Shown: positions 33,437 to 42,905, numbered from the stretch's first letter. The stretch: 64,000 bases of DNA from Nocardioides zeae (GCF_030818655.1 NZ_JAUTAN010000001.1:558001-622000), one strand, 5' to 3'. A program made the numbers and translations. The notes: generated by a model from the letters alone, not told the origin.

Positions 33437-34156
33437 ATGGCGTCCGTGGTCGACCTCCCCCTCCTCAGCGCTCGCTCGGTGGCGGTGAGCGTGCTCCTCG
33501 GCGCGCACCCCGCCCGCCTGACCGCCGCGCAGCTCGTCGCCACCGGCGAGCACGTCGGGGTCCCGGCGGCCACGATGCGGGTCGCCCTGACCCGGGCCGT
33601 CGCCGCCGGGGACCTCGTGCGCGACGACGGCGCCTACCTGCTCGGTGAACGCCACGTCGCCCGGCGACTGCGCCAGGACGAGGCGGTCGTCGACAGCGAG
33701 CGCGCCTGGGACGGCGCCTGGGAGACGGCGGTCGTCGTGGGCGGGGGTCGGCCCGGGCCGGCCCGGTCCGCCCTGCGCGACGAGCTCCAGGGGTTGCGGC
33801 TCGCCGAGCTGCGGGAGGGCGTCTGGATGCGTCCGGCCAACCTCACGCGCCCGGGCCCGGTCGCCGAGCCCGACCTGCTGGAGACCCTGACCAGCCGGCC
33901 CGACGACCCCGAGCGGCTCGTCGCGCGGCTGTGGGACCTCGCGGCGTGGGCGGCGCAGGGGGACGAGCTCGCGGCGTACGTCGCCGAGGCGCCGACGCCC
34001 GCCCACCGCCTGGCCGGGGCCGCGGCCCTGGTGCGCCACATCGGCACCGACCCGCTCCTGCCGCCCCCGCTCCGCCCGGCCGGGTGGCCGGGGGAGCGGC
34101 TGCGGGCGGTCTACGCGGCGTACGTCGCCGACCTCGCCGCCCGCGCCGCCGGCTGA
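33437..34156 (+). CDS. PaaX family transcriptional regulator
   Basis: 239 residues: an N-terminal winged helix (LTAAQLVATGEHVGVPAATMRVALTRAV region, about 25-60) followed by PaaX-type central and C-terminal domains (WETAVVVGGGRPGPARSALR, LREGVWMRPANL). PaaX proteins repress acyl-CoA catabolism genes and respond to CoA esters, so it most likely controls the divergent acyl-CoA dehydrogenase gene 78 bases away. Confidence 0.85.
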   Translation: MASVVDLPLLSARSVAVSVLLGAHPARLTAAQLVATGEHVGVPAATMRVALTRAVAAGDLVRDDGAYLLGERHVARRLRQDEAVVDSERAWDGAWETAVVVGGGRPGPARSALRDELQGLRLAELREGVWMRPANLTRPGPVAEPDLLETLTSRPDDPERLVARLWDLAAWAAQGDELAAYVAEAPTPAHRLAGAAALVRHIGTDPLLPPPLRPAGWPGERLRAVYAAYVADLAARAAG

Positions 34157-34174
34157 GGCCTCGCGGGTGCGGCC

Positions 34175-36343
34175 TCAGCCGAGGTGGGCGGGGCGCTCCC
34201 ACCCCTCGCCGAGCACGTGCTGGGCCAGGAAGGCGATGACCGTCTCGTACCAGACCGTCGCGTGCTGCGGCTTGAGCACCCAGTGGTTCTCGTCGGGGAA
34301 GTAGAGGTAGCGGTGCGGCATGACGCCGTGCTCGTCGGCGTGGTGCTGGGCGAGCTCGGCCCAGAGCCGGTTGCCCTCGCCGATCGGCACCCGGTAGTCG
34401 CGGTCGCCGTGGATGACGAGCAGCGGGGTCGAGATGCGGTCGACGAACTGGTGGGGTGAGTTCGCGACGAGGCCGGCCTCGTCGAAGATCTCGTCCCAGT
34501 AGTAGGCGCCGTCGGTCGTGCCGCGGAACTGGTCGAGCGCCCAGAGGCTGGCGTGGGTGACGATCGCGCGGAAGCGGTCGGTGTGGCCGGCCACCCAGTT
34601 CGCCATGTAGCCCCCGAACGAGCCGCCCATCGCCGCCGTGCGCCCCTCGTCGATCTCCGGCCGCGCGACGACGGCGTCAGTGATGTCCATGAGGTCCGTG
34701 TAGGGCGCGCCGCCCCAGGCGTTCCAGCCGCGCGCGATGAAGTCGAGGCCGTAGCCCGTGGAGAGCGCCGGGTCGGGGAGGAGCACCGCGTAGCCGCGCG
34801 CCACCAGCAGCTGGGCGCACCACCGCCAGCTCCACGCGTTCCAGCTGTTCAGCGGACCGCCGTGGATCCACAGGAGCAGCGGCGCCGGCGCGTCCGCGGA
34901 GGCGCCGGGCGGGGTGAGGAGCCAGCCGCGCACCCGGGAGCCGTCCTCGGCGACGGTCTCCACGTCGGCCATGGTGCCGACCGGGGCCGGCGGGGGCGCG
35001 GGGGTGGCGAGCTCGGTCACCGTGCCGTCGACCTCGACGCGCACGGGGTGGGGTGCGACCTGCCAGCTCGACCGCAGGGCGACGACGGATCCGTCGGGAC
35101 CGACGTGGGCCTGCGTGTAGGCGTGGTCGTCGGTGGTGAGCGCCGTGACGGGTCCGTCTTCGAGCGGCACGCGGAAGATCCGGCCGCGACCGTCGTCGTC
35201 GGCGACGACCACCAGCGAGCGGTCGTCGGGGGCGAAGGCGATCTCGGTGGGCCACCGATCCCAGCCGACCGCCAGCTCGCGCGCCTCGCTGCCGTCGGTG
35301 CGCGAGATCCACAGGTGCTGGTCGGCGGGACCGGCCGGCGTCGAGAAGGACGCCCGCACGTAGGCCACCCAGGCGCCGTCGTTGCTGACGACCGGGCCCT
35401 CGATGTAGGTCGACAGCTCGTCCACCAGCGTCGTGTGGGCACCCGTGGCGACGTCGATCGCCACGAGCGCGAAGCGGTCGCCCCGACCCTGGCGGCGCCG
35501 GAGCGCGGCGAGGAGGGTGCGGCCGTCGGGCGTGAGCGCCGTGCCGCCGGTGTCGGCGCTGCGGCCCGGGTGGGGCGTCAGGTCGGCGGGGCGGGGGAGG
35601 TGCGCCGGGTACGGCGCGGGCGCGTCCCCGGCGTCCTGCGTGCTCCCGTCGGCGGCGGCGGGGGTCACGGTCTCCGGCGCGAGGGCCGCGAGGTCGAGCG
35701 CGAGCAGGTGCGGCTCGTCGGGGCCGAGGTCGTGGTCCCAGACCCGGACGGGGTAGTGCTCGTGGAGGATCGCCGCGACCTTCCGCTTCGCGCGCTCTTC
35801 CCGCAGCCGGGCGTCGTCCTCGAACGTGGTCGCCGACGGCAGGAGGTCGGCCGCGAGGACGACCGTCTCGGCCTCGCGGGCCGTCGCGGCGATGGCGCCG
35901 ACGCCGCCCGCGAGGGCGGTGACGGGCCGGGCCTCGCCGCCGGCCGGGTCGATCACCCAGAGCTGCGTGACCGGTCTGCCGTCCCGCTCCGGACCCCCGC
36001 CGCCGGTGCGGGAGGAGGTGAACAGGAGCGTGCCGGCCGCGGTGAAGGCCGCGCCGGACTCCCCGGCCGTGCTCCGGGTGAGCCGCCGCGGCGTCCCGCC
36101 GCCGGCGGCGTCGACCTCCCAGAGCGCGCGCTCGTAGCCCGTGCGATCCGCGTCGAGCGTCGCCACCGTCAGCACGACGCGGGAGCCGTCGACCGACCGC
36201 GTCAGCGACTCGACGCGGGGGAGCGCGACGTAGTCGGCGAGGTCCGCGAACGGCGAGCCGGCCGGGGACGGTGCGGGGGGTGCGGTGGGGGCGGTGGATG
36301 CGGTGGAGGCGTGGGCGTCCTGAGCGTGGTCCGAGAAAGTCAC
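34175..36343 (-). CDS. S9 family (prolyl oligopeptidase-type) serine peptidase
   Basis: 722 residues. The N-terminal 450 residues form a WD40-like beta propeller (repeats such as GTALTPDGRTLLAALRRR and VVSNDGAWVAYVRASF), the rest is an alpha/beta hydrolase with LLLWIHGGPLNSWNAW, nucleophile GGSFGGYMANW, Asp in IHGDRDYRVP and His in DENHWVLKP. Acylaminoacyl-peptidase-like, cytosolic. Start GTG 36343 chosen because TAACGT lies seven bases upstream; a GTG at 36367 sits upstream of that element. Confidence 0.9.
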   Translation of the reverse strand: MTFSDHAQDAHASTASTAPTAPPAPSPAGSPFADLADYVALPRVESLTRSVDGSRVVLTVATLDADRTGYERALWEVDAAGGGTPRRLTRSTAGESGAAFTAAGTLLFTSSRTGGGGPERDGRPVTQLWVIDPAGGEARPVTALAGGVGAIAATAREAETVVLAADLLPSATTFEDDARLREERAKRKVAAILHEHYPVRVWDHDLGPDEPHLLALDLAALAPETVTPAAADGSTQDAGDAPAPYPAHLPRPADLTPHPGRSADTGGTALTPDGRTLLAALRRRQGRGDRFALVAIDVATGAHTTLVDELSTYIEGPVVSNDGAWVAYVRASFSTPAGPADQHLWISRTDGSEARELAVGWDRWPTEIAFAPDDRSLVVVADDDGRGRIFRVPLEDGPVTALTTDDHAYTQAHVGPDGSVVALRSSWQVAPHPVRVEVDGTVTELATPAPPPAPVGTMADVETVAEDGSRVRGWLLTPPGASADAPAPLLLWIHGGPLNSWNAWSWRWCAQLLVARGYAVLLPDPALSTGYGLDFIARGWNAWGGAPYTDLMDITDAVVARPEIDEGRTAAMGGSFGGYMANWVAGHTDRFRAIVTHASLWALDQFRGTTDGAYYWDEIFDEAGLVANSPHQFVDRISTPLLVIHGDRDYRVPIGEGNRLWAELAQHHADEHGVMPHRYLYFPDENHWVLKPQHATVWYETVIAFLAQHVLGEGWERPAHLG

Positions 36344-36462
36344 GCTCCGCACGTTAGCCACGCCCACCGACGGTCGGCAGCGGCCGGGTGGTCACGATGG
36401 GGACACGACTGCTGCCGTGCCCGGGGCGGCGCCCGTCTCGCGGGCTGGGCCATGCTGGGGGC

Positions 36463-37182
36463 GTGCCCGATCTCCTCGACCGCGTCCTGGGTGACGTCGT
36501 CACGCGTCAGCCGGCGCTCGACCCCCGCGCCGTCGCGCTCACGGCCGGGCTCGCCGTGGTGCTCGTCGCCTACCGCCCGCTCTGGCGCCGCGCCCGGCAC
36601 CTCGTCACGATCGTGCACGAGGGCGGGCACGGCGTCGCCGCGCTGCTGAGCGGCCGACGGCTGGCGGGGATCCGGTTGCACTCGGACACCTCCGGCCTCA
36701 CGGTCTCGCGCGGTCGGCCCCGGGGGCCGGGGATGATCGTCACCGCCTTCGGCGGGTACGTCGCTCCCACCCTGCTCGGGCTGGTGGCCGCGGTGGTCGT
36801 GTCGCGCGGGTACGCCGTGGCGGGGCTGTGGACGGCGCTCCTGCTGCTCGCGCTGTTGCTCCTGCAGATCCGCAACTTCTTCGGGCTGTGGGCGGTGCTC
36901 GTCGCGGGGCTCGCGGTCTTCGCCGTCACCTGGTGGGCGAGCGGGCCGGTGCAGGTCGCGTCGGCGTACGTCGCCACGTGGTTCCTGCTGCTGAGTGCAC
37001 CGCGACCCGTCATCGAGCTGCAGCAGCAACGCCGCCAGGGTCGCGCGCCGCACTCCGACGCCGACATGCTGGGACGGCTGACGCCGTTGCCCGGCGGGTT
37101 CTGGGTGGTGGTCTTCCTGCTGGTCACCGCGGGTGGTGCGGTGCTGGGTGCACTGCTGCTGTGGGCGGCGGCCGACACGTGA
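36463..37182 (+). CDS. M50 family (site-2-type) membrane metallopeptidase
   Basis: 239 residues with about six membrane helices. The zinc motif HEGGH in VTIVHEGGHGVAALLSGR (near residue 50) fits the M50B group; the following GLTVSRGRP and GGYVAP match actinobacterial members. Third zinc ligand not identified. Function unknown. GTG 36463 is chosen because CATGCT lies six bases upstream. Confidence 0.8.
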   Translation: MPDLLDRVLGDVVTRQPALDPRAVALTAGLAVVLVAYRPLWRRARHLVTIVHEGGHGVAALLSGRRLAGIRLHSDTSGLTVSRGRPRGPGMIVTAFGGYVAPTLLGLVAAVVVSRGYAVAGLWTALLLLALLLLQIRNFFGLWAVLVAGLAVFAVTWWASGPVQVASAYVATWFLLLSAPRPVIELQQQRRQGRAPHSDADMLGRLTPLPGGFWVVVFLLVTAGGAVLGALLLWAAADT

Positions 37183-37210
37183 GGTTGTGTCGCGTGCCTA
37201 CGGTCACCCC

Positions 37211-37612
37211 ATGAGTGAGGACCAGCTGCAGCCCCAGGACACGCTCGACGACCGCGGTGTCGACGACATCCTCGACGAGGGCATCTCGCCGCCCGAGCGC
37301 CTGCGCGGGTCGAACCAGAAGGACGTCACCGCCGCCGGCGAGCTCGAGGGCGAGACCATCGACGAGCGCGTCGCCCAGGAGGAGCCCGACGTCTGGGACG
37401 GCCTCCAGGAGGAGCTCGACGCCGACGTGGTCGACGGCCCCGTGGGTGGCGAGGTGGGCGCCGAGCGCACCGGTCGTCTCGTGGCAAGCGACGACGGGGC
37501 GGGCAACCTGCGCGAGGACGACCGCTTCGCCGAGGACGGCGGCATCGACGGTGCGGGCGCCAGCGCCGAGGAGGCGGCCATGCACACCATCGAGGACGAC
37601 CCGCAGGTCTGA
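37211..37612 (+). CDS. DUF5709 family protein
   Basis: 133-residue, very acidic, probably disordered protein: QDTLDDRGVDDILDEGISPP, then DVWDGLQEELDADV, VGAERTGRLV and a final AMHTIEDDPQV, the usual DUF5709 ending. No enzyme motif. TACGGT lies six bases before the ATG at 37211. Confidence 0.8.
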   Translation: MSEDQLQPQDTLDDRGVDDILDEGISPPERLRGSNQKDVTAAGELEGETIDERVAQEEPDVWDGLQEELDADVVDGPVGGEVGAERTGRLVASDDGAGNLREDDRFAEDGGIDGAGASAEEAAMHTIEDDPQV

Positions 37613-37619
37613 CGCCCCG

Positions 37620-37664
37620 ACGACGACGCCGCGTGTCCCCGACCGGGGGCACGCGGCGTCGTCG
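37620..37664. terminator. Long bidirectional terminator hairpin between convergent genes
   Basis: CGACGACGCCGCGTG followed by a CCCC arm pairs with a GGGG arm followed by CACGCGGCGTCGTCG, a near-perfect stem of about 18 bp with a short loop, in the gap between the DUF5709 gene and the metalloprotease gene. No T-run. Confidence 0.7.
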
Positions 37665-37680
37665 GTCGAGCCGGCCGACG

Positions 37681-39309
37681 TCAGTAGCGCTGGGCCACCG
37701 CGTCGAGGGTGTAGCGCACGTCGTCGTCGAGCGGCTCGCCGCCGCAGGCCCGCGCCGTGTCCAGGTTGCAGTCGAGGCGTGACGAGGCGTTGGCGAACGA
37801 GACGTAGACGTTGCGCACCTGGCCGGGCTGGAACGCCAGGTACTGCGTCGTCGTGCCCGACTTCAGGCTGATCGCACCGCGCTTGACGGTGCCGTTCGTG
37901 TACTGCACCACGACGAACGCGCCCGGGTTCGTCGCCGCGGCCGGCGTCGAGAAGCGCAGGCGCAGGCGGTAGCGCTGGCTCGGCGCCGAGAAGCTCGGCT
38001 GGAACCGCACCGTGTACGTCGTCTGCTGCGGCACGCTGAAGCGGCGGGAGACGGGCGTCGTGCTCTTCGAGACCGCGTAGCCCGCGTTGACCGGCGCCGC
38101 CGTGTAGGCCGAGCCCTCGTCGTAGAACGCCGCGGGCAGCTGGTTGGCGGCCGCGAAGCCCGCGAGCTCCCGCCCGAACTCGGTGCGGGCGCCCGAGGCG
38201 TCGCGCAGGCCGTTGAGGACGGTGCGGAGCGCGTAGAGCGAGTGCTGGCCCGGGCTGCTGGTGGCCGACGCCCGCTCCCAGACGCTGCGGGCGATGTTGG
38301 CGCCGAAGCGCTCCTCCAGGTACTCGAAGAAGATCCAGTTGCCGTAGGAGTTTGCGGTGTCGTCCTCGAACTCGTCGAGCGCGACCAGGGGTCGGCCCAG
38401 CTGGCCGTCGCTGAGGTACCGCCGGTTGTCGTTCACGTCGGAGGCCCAGACCTCCTCCATCCAGGTGGCCGTGGCCTCGTAGAGCCACGAGTCTTCGAAC
38501 ACGTCGTAGCCGAACTGGATGGCGTGGAAGATCTCGTGGATTGCGGTGACACGAAGGTAGTTCAGCGGGGCCGTCGGCTTGAACTCGGCGTAGTCGTTGT
38601 CGAGCACGCAGTAGGACGTGGCGCGATAGTTCGATCCCGGTACAAATTGTTCAGGAGCGCAGTACCCGAACACCTTCTGGCTGCCGAGGTCCGTGAGATA
38701 GATGTCGAGCTTTGCGTTGCCCCCACGCGTGCCGTCGGAGGGAGCGGCGCGGTACCCGCGGCTGTTCACGAGGTAGTCGTAGGCGTTCTTCGCCACCTGC
38801 GCCGTCTGCGAGGCCCACTCGGCGGTAGCGCCGATCCGCTCGTTCTGCGCCTTGTCGACGTAGTGCACGCAGATGCCACCTGTGCACCCCGACTTGACGG
38901 TCGAGCCGGCTGGGTAGCCGTCCTCCCCTGGATCGTTCGCCCCGTCAGTCGGTCGCGCCAACAGGCGGTCGGCGGCCTCGCGGTCGGCGCCCCGGAGCTT
39001 GGGCTTGGCGATCATCAGGTCGCGCAGCGCGAGGGTCGGGGACTCGGCGGTACCCTCGGTCGTGGTTGCAGGCGCCTCGCCCGCGATGAGGATCTCGGCC
39101 CGCTCGAGGGCCTGCTCCGCCTGCGCGGTCGTGATGTCGTCGGGATCGGCGGGCAGCGCGAGCGGCGCCGGCGGGTCGGTCGGCTCGTCGAGGGCGACGA
39201 CCGCGGCCGAGGAAGGGACCTCGGCGCGGGCAGCGCCACCGGGGAGCAGCGTCGCTCCCAGCATGACGGCGACAGCGGCCACTCCGACGGGCCGCGCGAG
39301 ATAACGCAT
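37681..39309 (-). CDS. Secreted MXAN_6640-type putative zinc metalloprotease
   Basis: 542 residues. A signal peptide follows MRYLARPVGVAAVAVM and ends near GGAARA. The catalytic region is TAIHEIFHAIQFGYD (HExxH), with WLYEATATWMEEVW downstream supplying the glutamate typical of this group. The C-terminal 130 residues look like a beta-sandwich prepeptidase-type domain. Cys pairs (GCTGGIC, YCAPEQF/SYC, LDCN/RACGG) may form disulfides. GGGGAGGA before ATG 39309 fixes the start. Extracellular protease of unknown substrate. Confidence 0.8.
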   Translation of the reverse strand: MRYLARPVGVAAVAVMLGATLLPGGAARAEVPSSAAVVALDEPTDPPAPLALPADPDDITTAQAEQALERAEILIAGEAPATTTEGTAESPTLALRDLMIAKPKLRGADREAADRLLARPTDGANDPGEDGYPAGSTVKSGCTGGICVHYVDKAQNERIGATAEWASQTAQVAKNAYDYLVNSRGYRAAPSDGTRGGNAKLDIYLTDLGSQKVFGYCAPEQFVPGSNYRATSYCVLDNDYAEFKPTAPLNYLRVTAIHEIFHAIQFGYDVFEDSWLYEATATWMEEVWASDVNDNRRYLSDGQLGRPLVALDEFEDDTANSYGNWIFFEYLEERFGANIARSVWERASATSSPGQHSLYALRTVLNGLRDASGARTEFGRELAGFAAANQLPAAFYDEGSAYTAAPVNAGYAVSKSTTPVSRRFSVPQQTTYTVRFQPSFSAPSQRYRLRLRFSTPAAATNPGAFVVVQYTNGTVKRGAISLKSGTTTQYLAFQPGQVRNVYVSFANASSRLDCNLDTARACGGEPLDDDVRYTLDAVAQRY

Positions 39310-39519
39310 AGGGATCCTCCCCAGGACGAGCGTCCGCCCGGTGCGGACAGGCGACACCCTAGGGCTCGGCGGTGACAGCGCGCTGGGCTCCGACCGAACC
39401 CGTCCCGCTTGTCCACAGGATCGCCCCGCGGGGGTGGTCGGGTAGGTCCGGGCTGTCCTAGATTTGCCGTGGTTGTCGACGCGATCGGGCGCGTCGACGC
39501 GGGCTCGTCGGAGGGTCGC

Positions 39520-40080
39520 ATGCAGTGCCGTGGAGGCAGGTTGGTCGGACTCGTCGTCGGTACGTCGCTGCTCGCAGCGTGCACCGGTGGCGGGGGCGAG
39601 ACGGAGGAGGCGGGGCCGTGGCCCTCGTCGTCGGCGTCGTCGGAGTCAGCTGCGGCGACGTCCTCGTCAGCGGCGACCTCGGCGCCGGCCGTTCCGGTGA
39701 TGCCGGAGGAGGCGCGGGGCGAGGGTGACGCGGCCGCCGTGGCGTTCGTGGAGCACTGGGTGGAGCTGGTGAACTACGCGCTCGCGACGGGGGACACGGG
39801 GCCGGCGCGAGACCTGGCTCCGGACTGTTCGACGTGTGACGCCGTGCTGAGCGACATCGAGTCGACTTTCGGCCAGCAGGAGGCTGGCCGGTGGATCCTC
39901 TTGCAGACCGAGACATTCGAGCCGCGTGAAGAGGACACAGCGTCGACAGACGTGGTTGTCGTCGGCGGCATCAGCACCGATGGTTCCGCCTCACGAGTCG
40001 GCGCCGACCTCACCTTTGGCGCCGTATCGTCTGAGAGCAGGTCGTGGGTCATCTCCTGGCTCGACGTACGCGAGCGATGA
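39520..40080 (+). CDS. DUF6318-like lipoprotein
   Basis: 186 residues. Lipobox LLAAC at about residue 21 after a short hydrophobic signal (VGLVVGTSLLAAC), then a Ser/Thr/Ala-rich linker (SSSASSESAAATSSSAATSA). The folded domain begins AAAVAFVEHWVELVNYALATG, with DCSTCDAVLSDIE, the pattern of actinobacterial DUF6318 proteins. GGAGGG precedes ATG 39520. The ATGA overlap couples it to the PKD gene. Confidence 0.75.
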   Translation: MQCRGGRLVGLVVGTSLLAACTGGGGETEEAGPWPSSSASSESAAATSSSAATSAPAVPVMPEEARGEGDAAAVAFVEHWVELVNYALATGDTGPARDLAPDCSTCDAVLSDIESTFGQQEAGRWILLQTETFEPREEDTASTDVVVVGGISTDGSASRVGADLTFGAVSSESRSWVISWLDVRER

Positions 40081-40959
40081 GCGTCGTGAAGACCAGGATG
40101 GTGGAGGCGTCAGTGCTCGTCATAGGTGCCATGGTGGTCGGCCCCCCAGTGAACGCGCTGCCGGTCGCAGACGATCTTGTGACGGTCCGCGACCAGGAGG
40201 ATGTCGCAACTTCTGCCGCGGAGTCCGCTGTGCGGGTCGGAGCATCCGAGGAGGAGACGACCGAGGTCTACGACGCCTCGGACCGCGAAGTCGCAAGTCG
40301 GCAACCGACCGAGGCGCAGATCCAGGCCGCGCGTCAGGCCTACGTCGACAACTCGATCTGCCTGCCCACCGCCGTCATCGGCCTGGGCCTCGGCAACATC
40401 TGCGCCGGACGCGTCGCCTGCGACGAGACCACCCTCGACACCTACCTGCAAAACCCCTACCTCGCCACCGGCACCGGACGCCCCAGCAACTGCACCCCCG
40501 ACCCCCGGCCAGGACCCCACCGCCGTCATCAACGCCGCGGTCTACCAAGCGTTCCGCGAGGTACCCCTGCCCCAGACCGTCCTGCACATCCAACCCCCCG
40601 ACGGCACCACCCTGGTCAACCTCGAGACCAACTTCTTCACCACCACCCAACCCTTCACCACCACCGTCACCGTCCTCGGTTACACCGTCGAGCTCGACAT
40701 CACCCCCACCACCTACACCTGGGACTTCGGCGACGGCACCACCACGACCACCACCACCCCCGGCGCGCCCTACCCCGACCTCGACATCACCCACGTCTAC
40801 ACCCGCACCGGCACCTACCCCACCACCCTCACCACCACCTGGTCCGCCGACTTCCGCGTCGACGGACGCGACTGGCAACGCGTCCAGGGCACCGTCGACA
40901 TGCCCAGCCCCACCCTCGACCTCCAGGTCCGCGAAGCCACCCCCGTCCTCACCGGATGA
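40077..40959 (+). pseudogene. Secreted PKD-domain protein, +1 frameshift at a C5 run (40502-40506)
   Basis: It starts at ATG 40077, coupled to the lipoprotein. The first frame gives a weak signal segment (VLVIGAMVVGPPVNALP) and TEAQIQAARQAYVDNSICLP, then loses sense after SNCTPD. One base fewer in the five-C run restores PGQDPTAVINAAVYQAFREV and a C-terminal PKD-type fold (YTWDFGDGTTTTTTT, then HVYTRTGTYPTTLTTTW) ending at 40959. PKD domains are extracellular adhesion or display modules. The coding strand of the second half is extremely C-rich, unlike neighbouring genes. Lesion, phase-variable tract or sequencing error cannot be told apart. Confidence 0.75.
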
Positions 40960-41005
40960 CACCCGGCACGACACCCGGCACGACACCCGCCACGACACCC
41001 GTCGA
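40958..41005 (+). repeat. 12-nt tandem repeat, about four units
   Basis: GACACCCGGCAC twice, then GACACCCGCCAC and a partial fourth unit GACACCCGTCGA, starting at the PKD gene stop codon and running almost into repeat C1. Confidence 0.8.
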
Positions 41006-41006
41006 C

Positions 41007-41061
41007 AAAGGGTCACCAACGACACCGGAACCGCCCCCCGGCCCGTCGTCCGTGACCCTTT
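41007..41061. repeat. 55-nt palindromic repeat, family C, copy 1
   Basis: AAAGGGTCACCAACGAC (41007-41023) pairs at 15 of 17 positions with GTCGTCCGTGACCCTTT (41045-41061); 21-nt centre. Confidence 0.75.
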
Positions 41062-41144
41062 GGCACGAGCTCCGCGGCCGCACCCGCCCGACCGACGAAC
41101 GAGGCTGACGCACCCGTGAGCCGGACGACCTCGACCCCGGCCAC

Positions 41145-41205
41145 GCGAACTGTGCGCGGAGGGCAGGTCCGCCCGAGGCGAGTTCACACCAACGTCCCAG
41201 TTCGC
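41145..41205. repeat. Inverted repeat GCGAACTG ... CAGTTCGC
   Basis: The arms 41145-41152 and 41198-41205 span 61 bases; a related GCGAGTTCACACC lies between them. The rest of the 41062-41358 gap shows no gene, only TAGAGT (41315) as a possible -10 and the ribosome-binding site of the DUF445 gene. Confidence 0.45.
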
Positions 41206-41358
41206 ACCCCGGGTGAGCCCACCGGCACCCACACCATCGAGGTCTCACGACCGTCAACCCGCCCGCCCCCGCGCCCACCCCACGCCCGCCGCCACGCTGT
41301 TGGCGCCACGCCCTAGAGTGACCGAGCCGCGGGACCGGAGACGAGGAGCAGGCTGACG

Positions 41359-42624
41359 ATGAGCTCGAGCGCGTTCACTGTCCCCGGGTCGGCGGAGGCC
41401 GACCTGGTGCGGCGCCGCGACCTCAACAAGATGCGCACCGTGGCCACGGGGCTCCTGGTGGTCGCTGCCATCGTCTACGTCGCGACGCGCGGCCAGGATG
41501 GGTTCCTCGGCTTCGTCAACGCCGGCGCGGAGGCGTCGATGGTGGGCGCGATCGCCGACTGGTTCGCGGTGACCGCCCTCTTCCGCCACCCCCTGCACCT
41601 GCCCATCCCGCACACGGCTCTCATCCCGCGTCGGAAGAACGAGCTCGGCCGGGGCCTGCAGGAGTTCGTGCAGGAGAACTTCCTCGCCGAGGGCGTCGTG
41701 CGCGAGCGTGTCGACGCGGCCGAGGCGAGCCGCCGGGTGGGGGAGTGGCTCGTCGACCCGGCGCACGCACGGCGCGTGGTCGACGAGGTGGCGGACGTCG
41801 CAGTGATCGGGCTGGCGAAGGTGCGGGACGAGCACGTCAGCGAGCTGGCGGAGGCCGTGCTGCTGCCGCGGTTCCGCGAGGAGCCCATTGCGCCGCTCGC
41901 CGCGGCACTGCTCGGCGAGATGGTCGACGACAATCTCCACCACGGCGTGGTCGACCTCGGCCTGGGCGAGCTGTTGCGGTGGCTGCGCAACAACGAGGAG
42001 ACGTTCACGGAGGTGCTCGGCGAGCGCGCCCCGTGGTGGACGCCGACCAAGCTCAACGACGCCGTCACCCAGCGCGTGCACGCCGAGGCGATCAAGTGGG
42101 TCGAGGACATCCAGGCCGATCCGCAGCACCGTGCCCGGCAGGCCTTCGACTCCATGCTCCACGACCTCGCCCGCGACCTCGTCCACGACCGCGACACCGC
42201 CGAGCGCGCCGAGCGGCTGAAGCTCCGCGTGCTCGACCACCCGCAGGTGCTCGCCACCGCCGTCTCGCTGTGGAAGGCCCTCCAGCGTGCGCTCGTGGCG
42301 GGGCTCGAGGAGGAGGCCAGCATGCTGCGCGTCCGGCTCGAGCACGAGCTCGTGAAGTTCGGGCGCCGCCTCACGACGGACGCCGCGCTCCGCCGTCGGC
42401 TCGACCAGATGCTGTCCGACGCCGTCGCCTTCGTGGTGGACCGTTACGGCACGGAGCTGACCGGCGTCATCACCACCACGATCGAGCGGTGGGACGGCGA
42501 CGAGGCGGCGCAGCGCATCGAGCTCCACGTGGGGCGCGACCTGCAGTTCATCCGCATCAACGGCACCGTCGTGGGCGGCCTCGTGGGCGTGCTCATCCAC
42601 GCCGTCGACGTGCTGCTGCCCTGA
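41359..42624 (+). CDS. DUF445 family membrane protein
   Basis: 421 residues. The N-terminal membrane segment (VATGLLVVAAIVYVATRG) is followed by the family signature GAIADWFAVTALFRHPLHLP and ALIPRRKNELGRGLQEFVQE. A long helical soluble domain and a C-terminal hydrophobic segment (VVGGLVGVLIHAVDVLL) follow. Anchored at both ends; function unknown. GAGGAGCAGG before the ATG. Confidence 0.88.
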   Translation: MSSSAFTVPGSAEADLVRRRDLNKMRTVATGLLVVAAIVYVATRGQDGFLGFVNAGAEASMVGAIADWFAVTALFRHPLHLPIPHTALIPRRKNELGRGLQEFVQENFLAEGVVRERVDAAEASRRVGEWLVDPAHARRVVDEVADVAVIGLAKVRDEHVSELAEAVLLPRFREEPIAPLAAALLGEMVDDNLHHGVVDLGLGELLRWLRNNEETFTEVLGERAPWWTPTKLNDAVTQRVHAEAIKWVEDIQADPQHRARQAFDSMLHDLARDLVHDRDTAERAERLKLRVLDHPQVLATAVSLWKALQRALVAGLEEEASMLRVRLEHELVKFGRRLTTDAALRRRLDQMLSDAVAFVVDRYGTELTGVITTTIERWDGDEAAQRIELHVGRDLQFIRINGTVVGGLVGVLIHAVDVLLP

Positions 42625-42646
42625 GCCGCGGTGCGATGATGGACGC

Positions 42647-42895
42647 GTGAGCGACCCCTTCGACGTCCCCGTCCGCGACGGCTCCATCCGTCTCGGACAG
42701 TTCCTCAAGCTGGCGAACCTGGTGGAGTCCGGCGCGCAGGCGAAGCCCGTCATCGCTGAGGGCCGGGTGCTCGTCAACGGCGAGGTTGACACGCGGCGCG
42801 GTCGCCAGCTGGTCGTCGGCGACGTCGTGACGCTCGACGGTCAGAGCGCCCGTGCAGTCGACGCGGAGGGCTTCGACGACGGCCTTCCCTGGTAG
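42647..42895 (+). CDS. S4-domain RNA-binding protein (YbcJ-like)
   Basis: 82 residues, a single S4 fold: IRLGQFLKLANLVESGAQAK, then VNGEVDTRRGRQLVVGDVV. Such proteins bind structured RNA or ribosomal subunits. The GTG lies 22 bases after the DUF445 stop, with GATGAT six bases upstream as a possible leaderless -10. Confidence 0.85.
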   Translation: MSDPFDVPVRDGSIRLGQFLKLANLVESGAQAKPVIAEGRVLVNGEVDTRRGRQLVVGDVVTLDGQSARAVDAEGFDDGLPW

Positions 42896-42905
42896 CGCCC
42901 CCCGC

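Noticed and set aside
40957-41108. Open frame starting at the ATGA of the PKD gene stop
   Set aside because: It is made of the 12-nt repeat and repeat C1, with no ribosome-binding site or domain.
41116-41316. Plus-strand open frame between the PKD and DUF445 genes
   Set aside because: Pro/Arg/Thr-rich, no family, no ribosome-binding site, and covers an inverted repeat.
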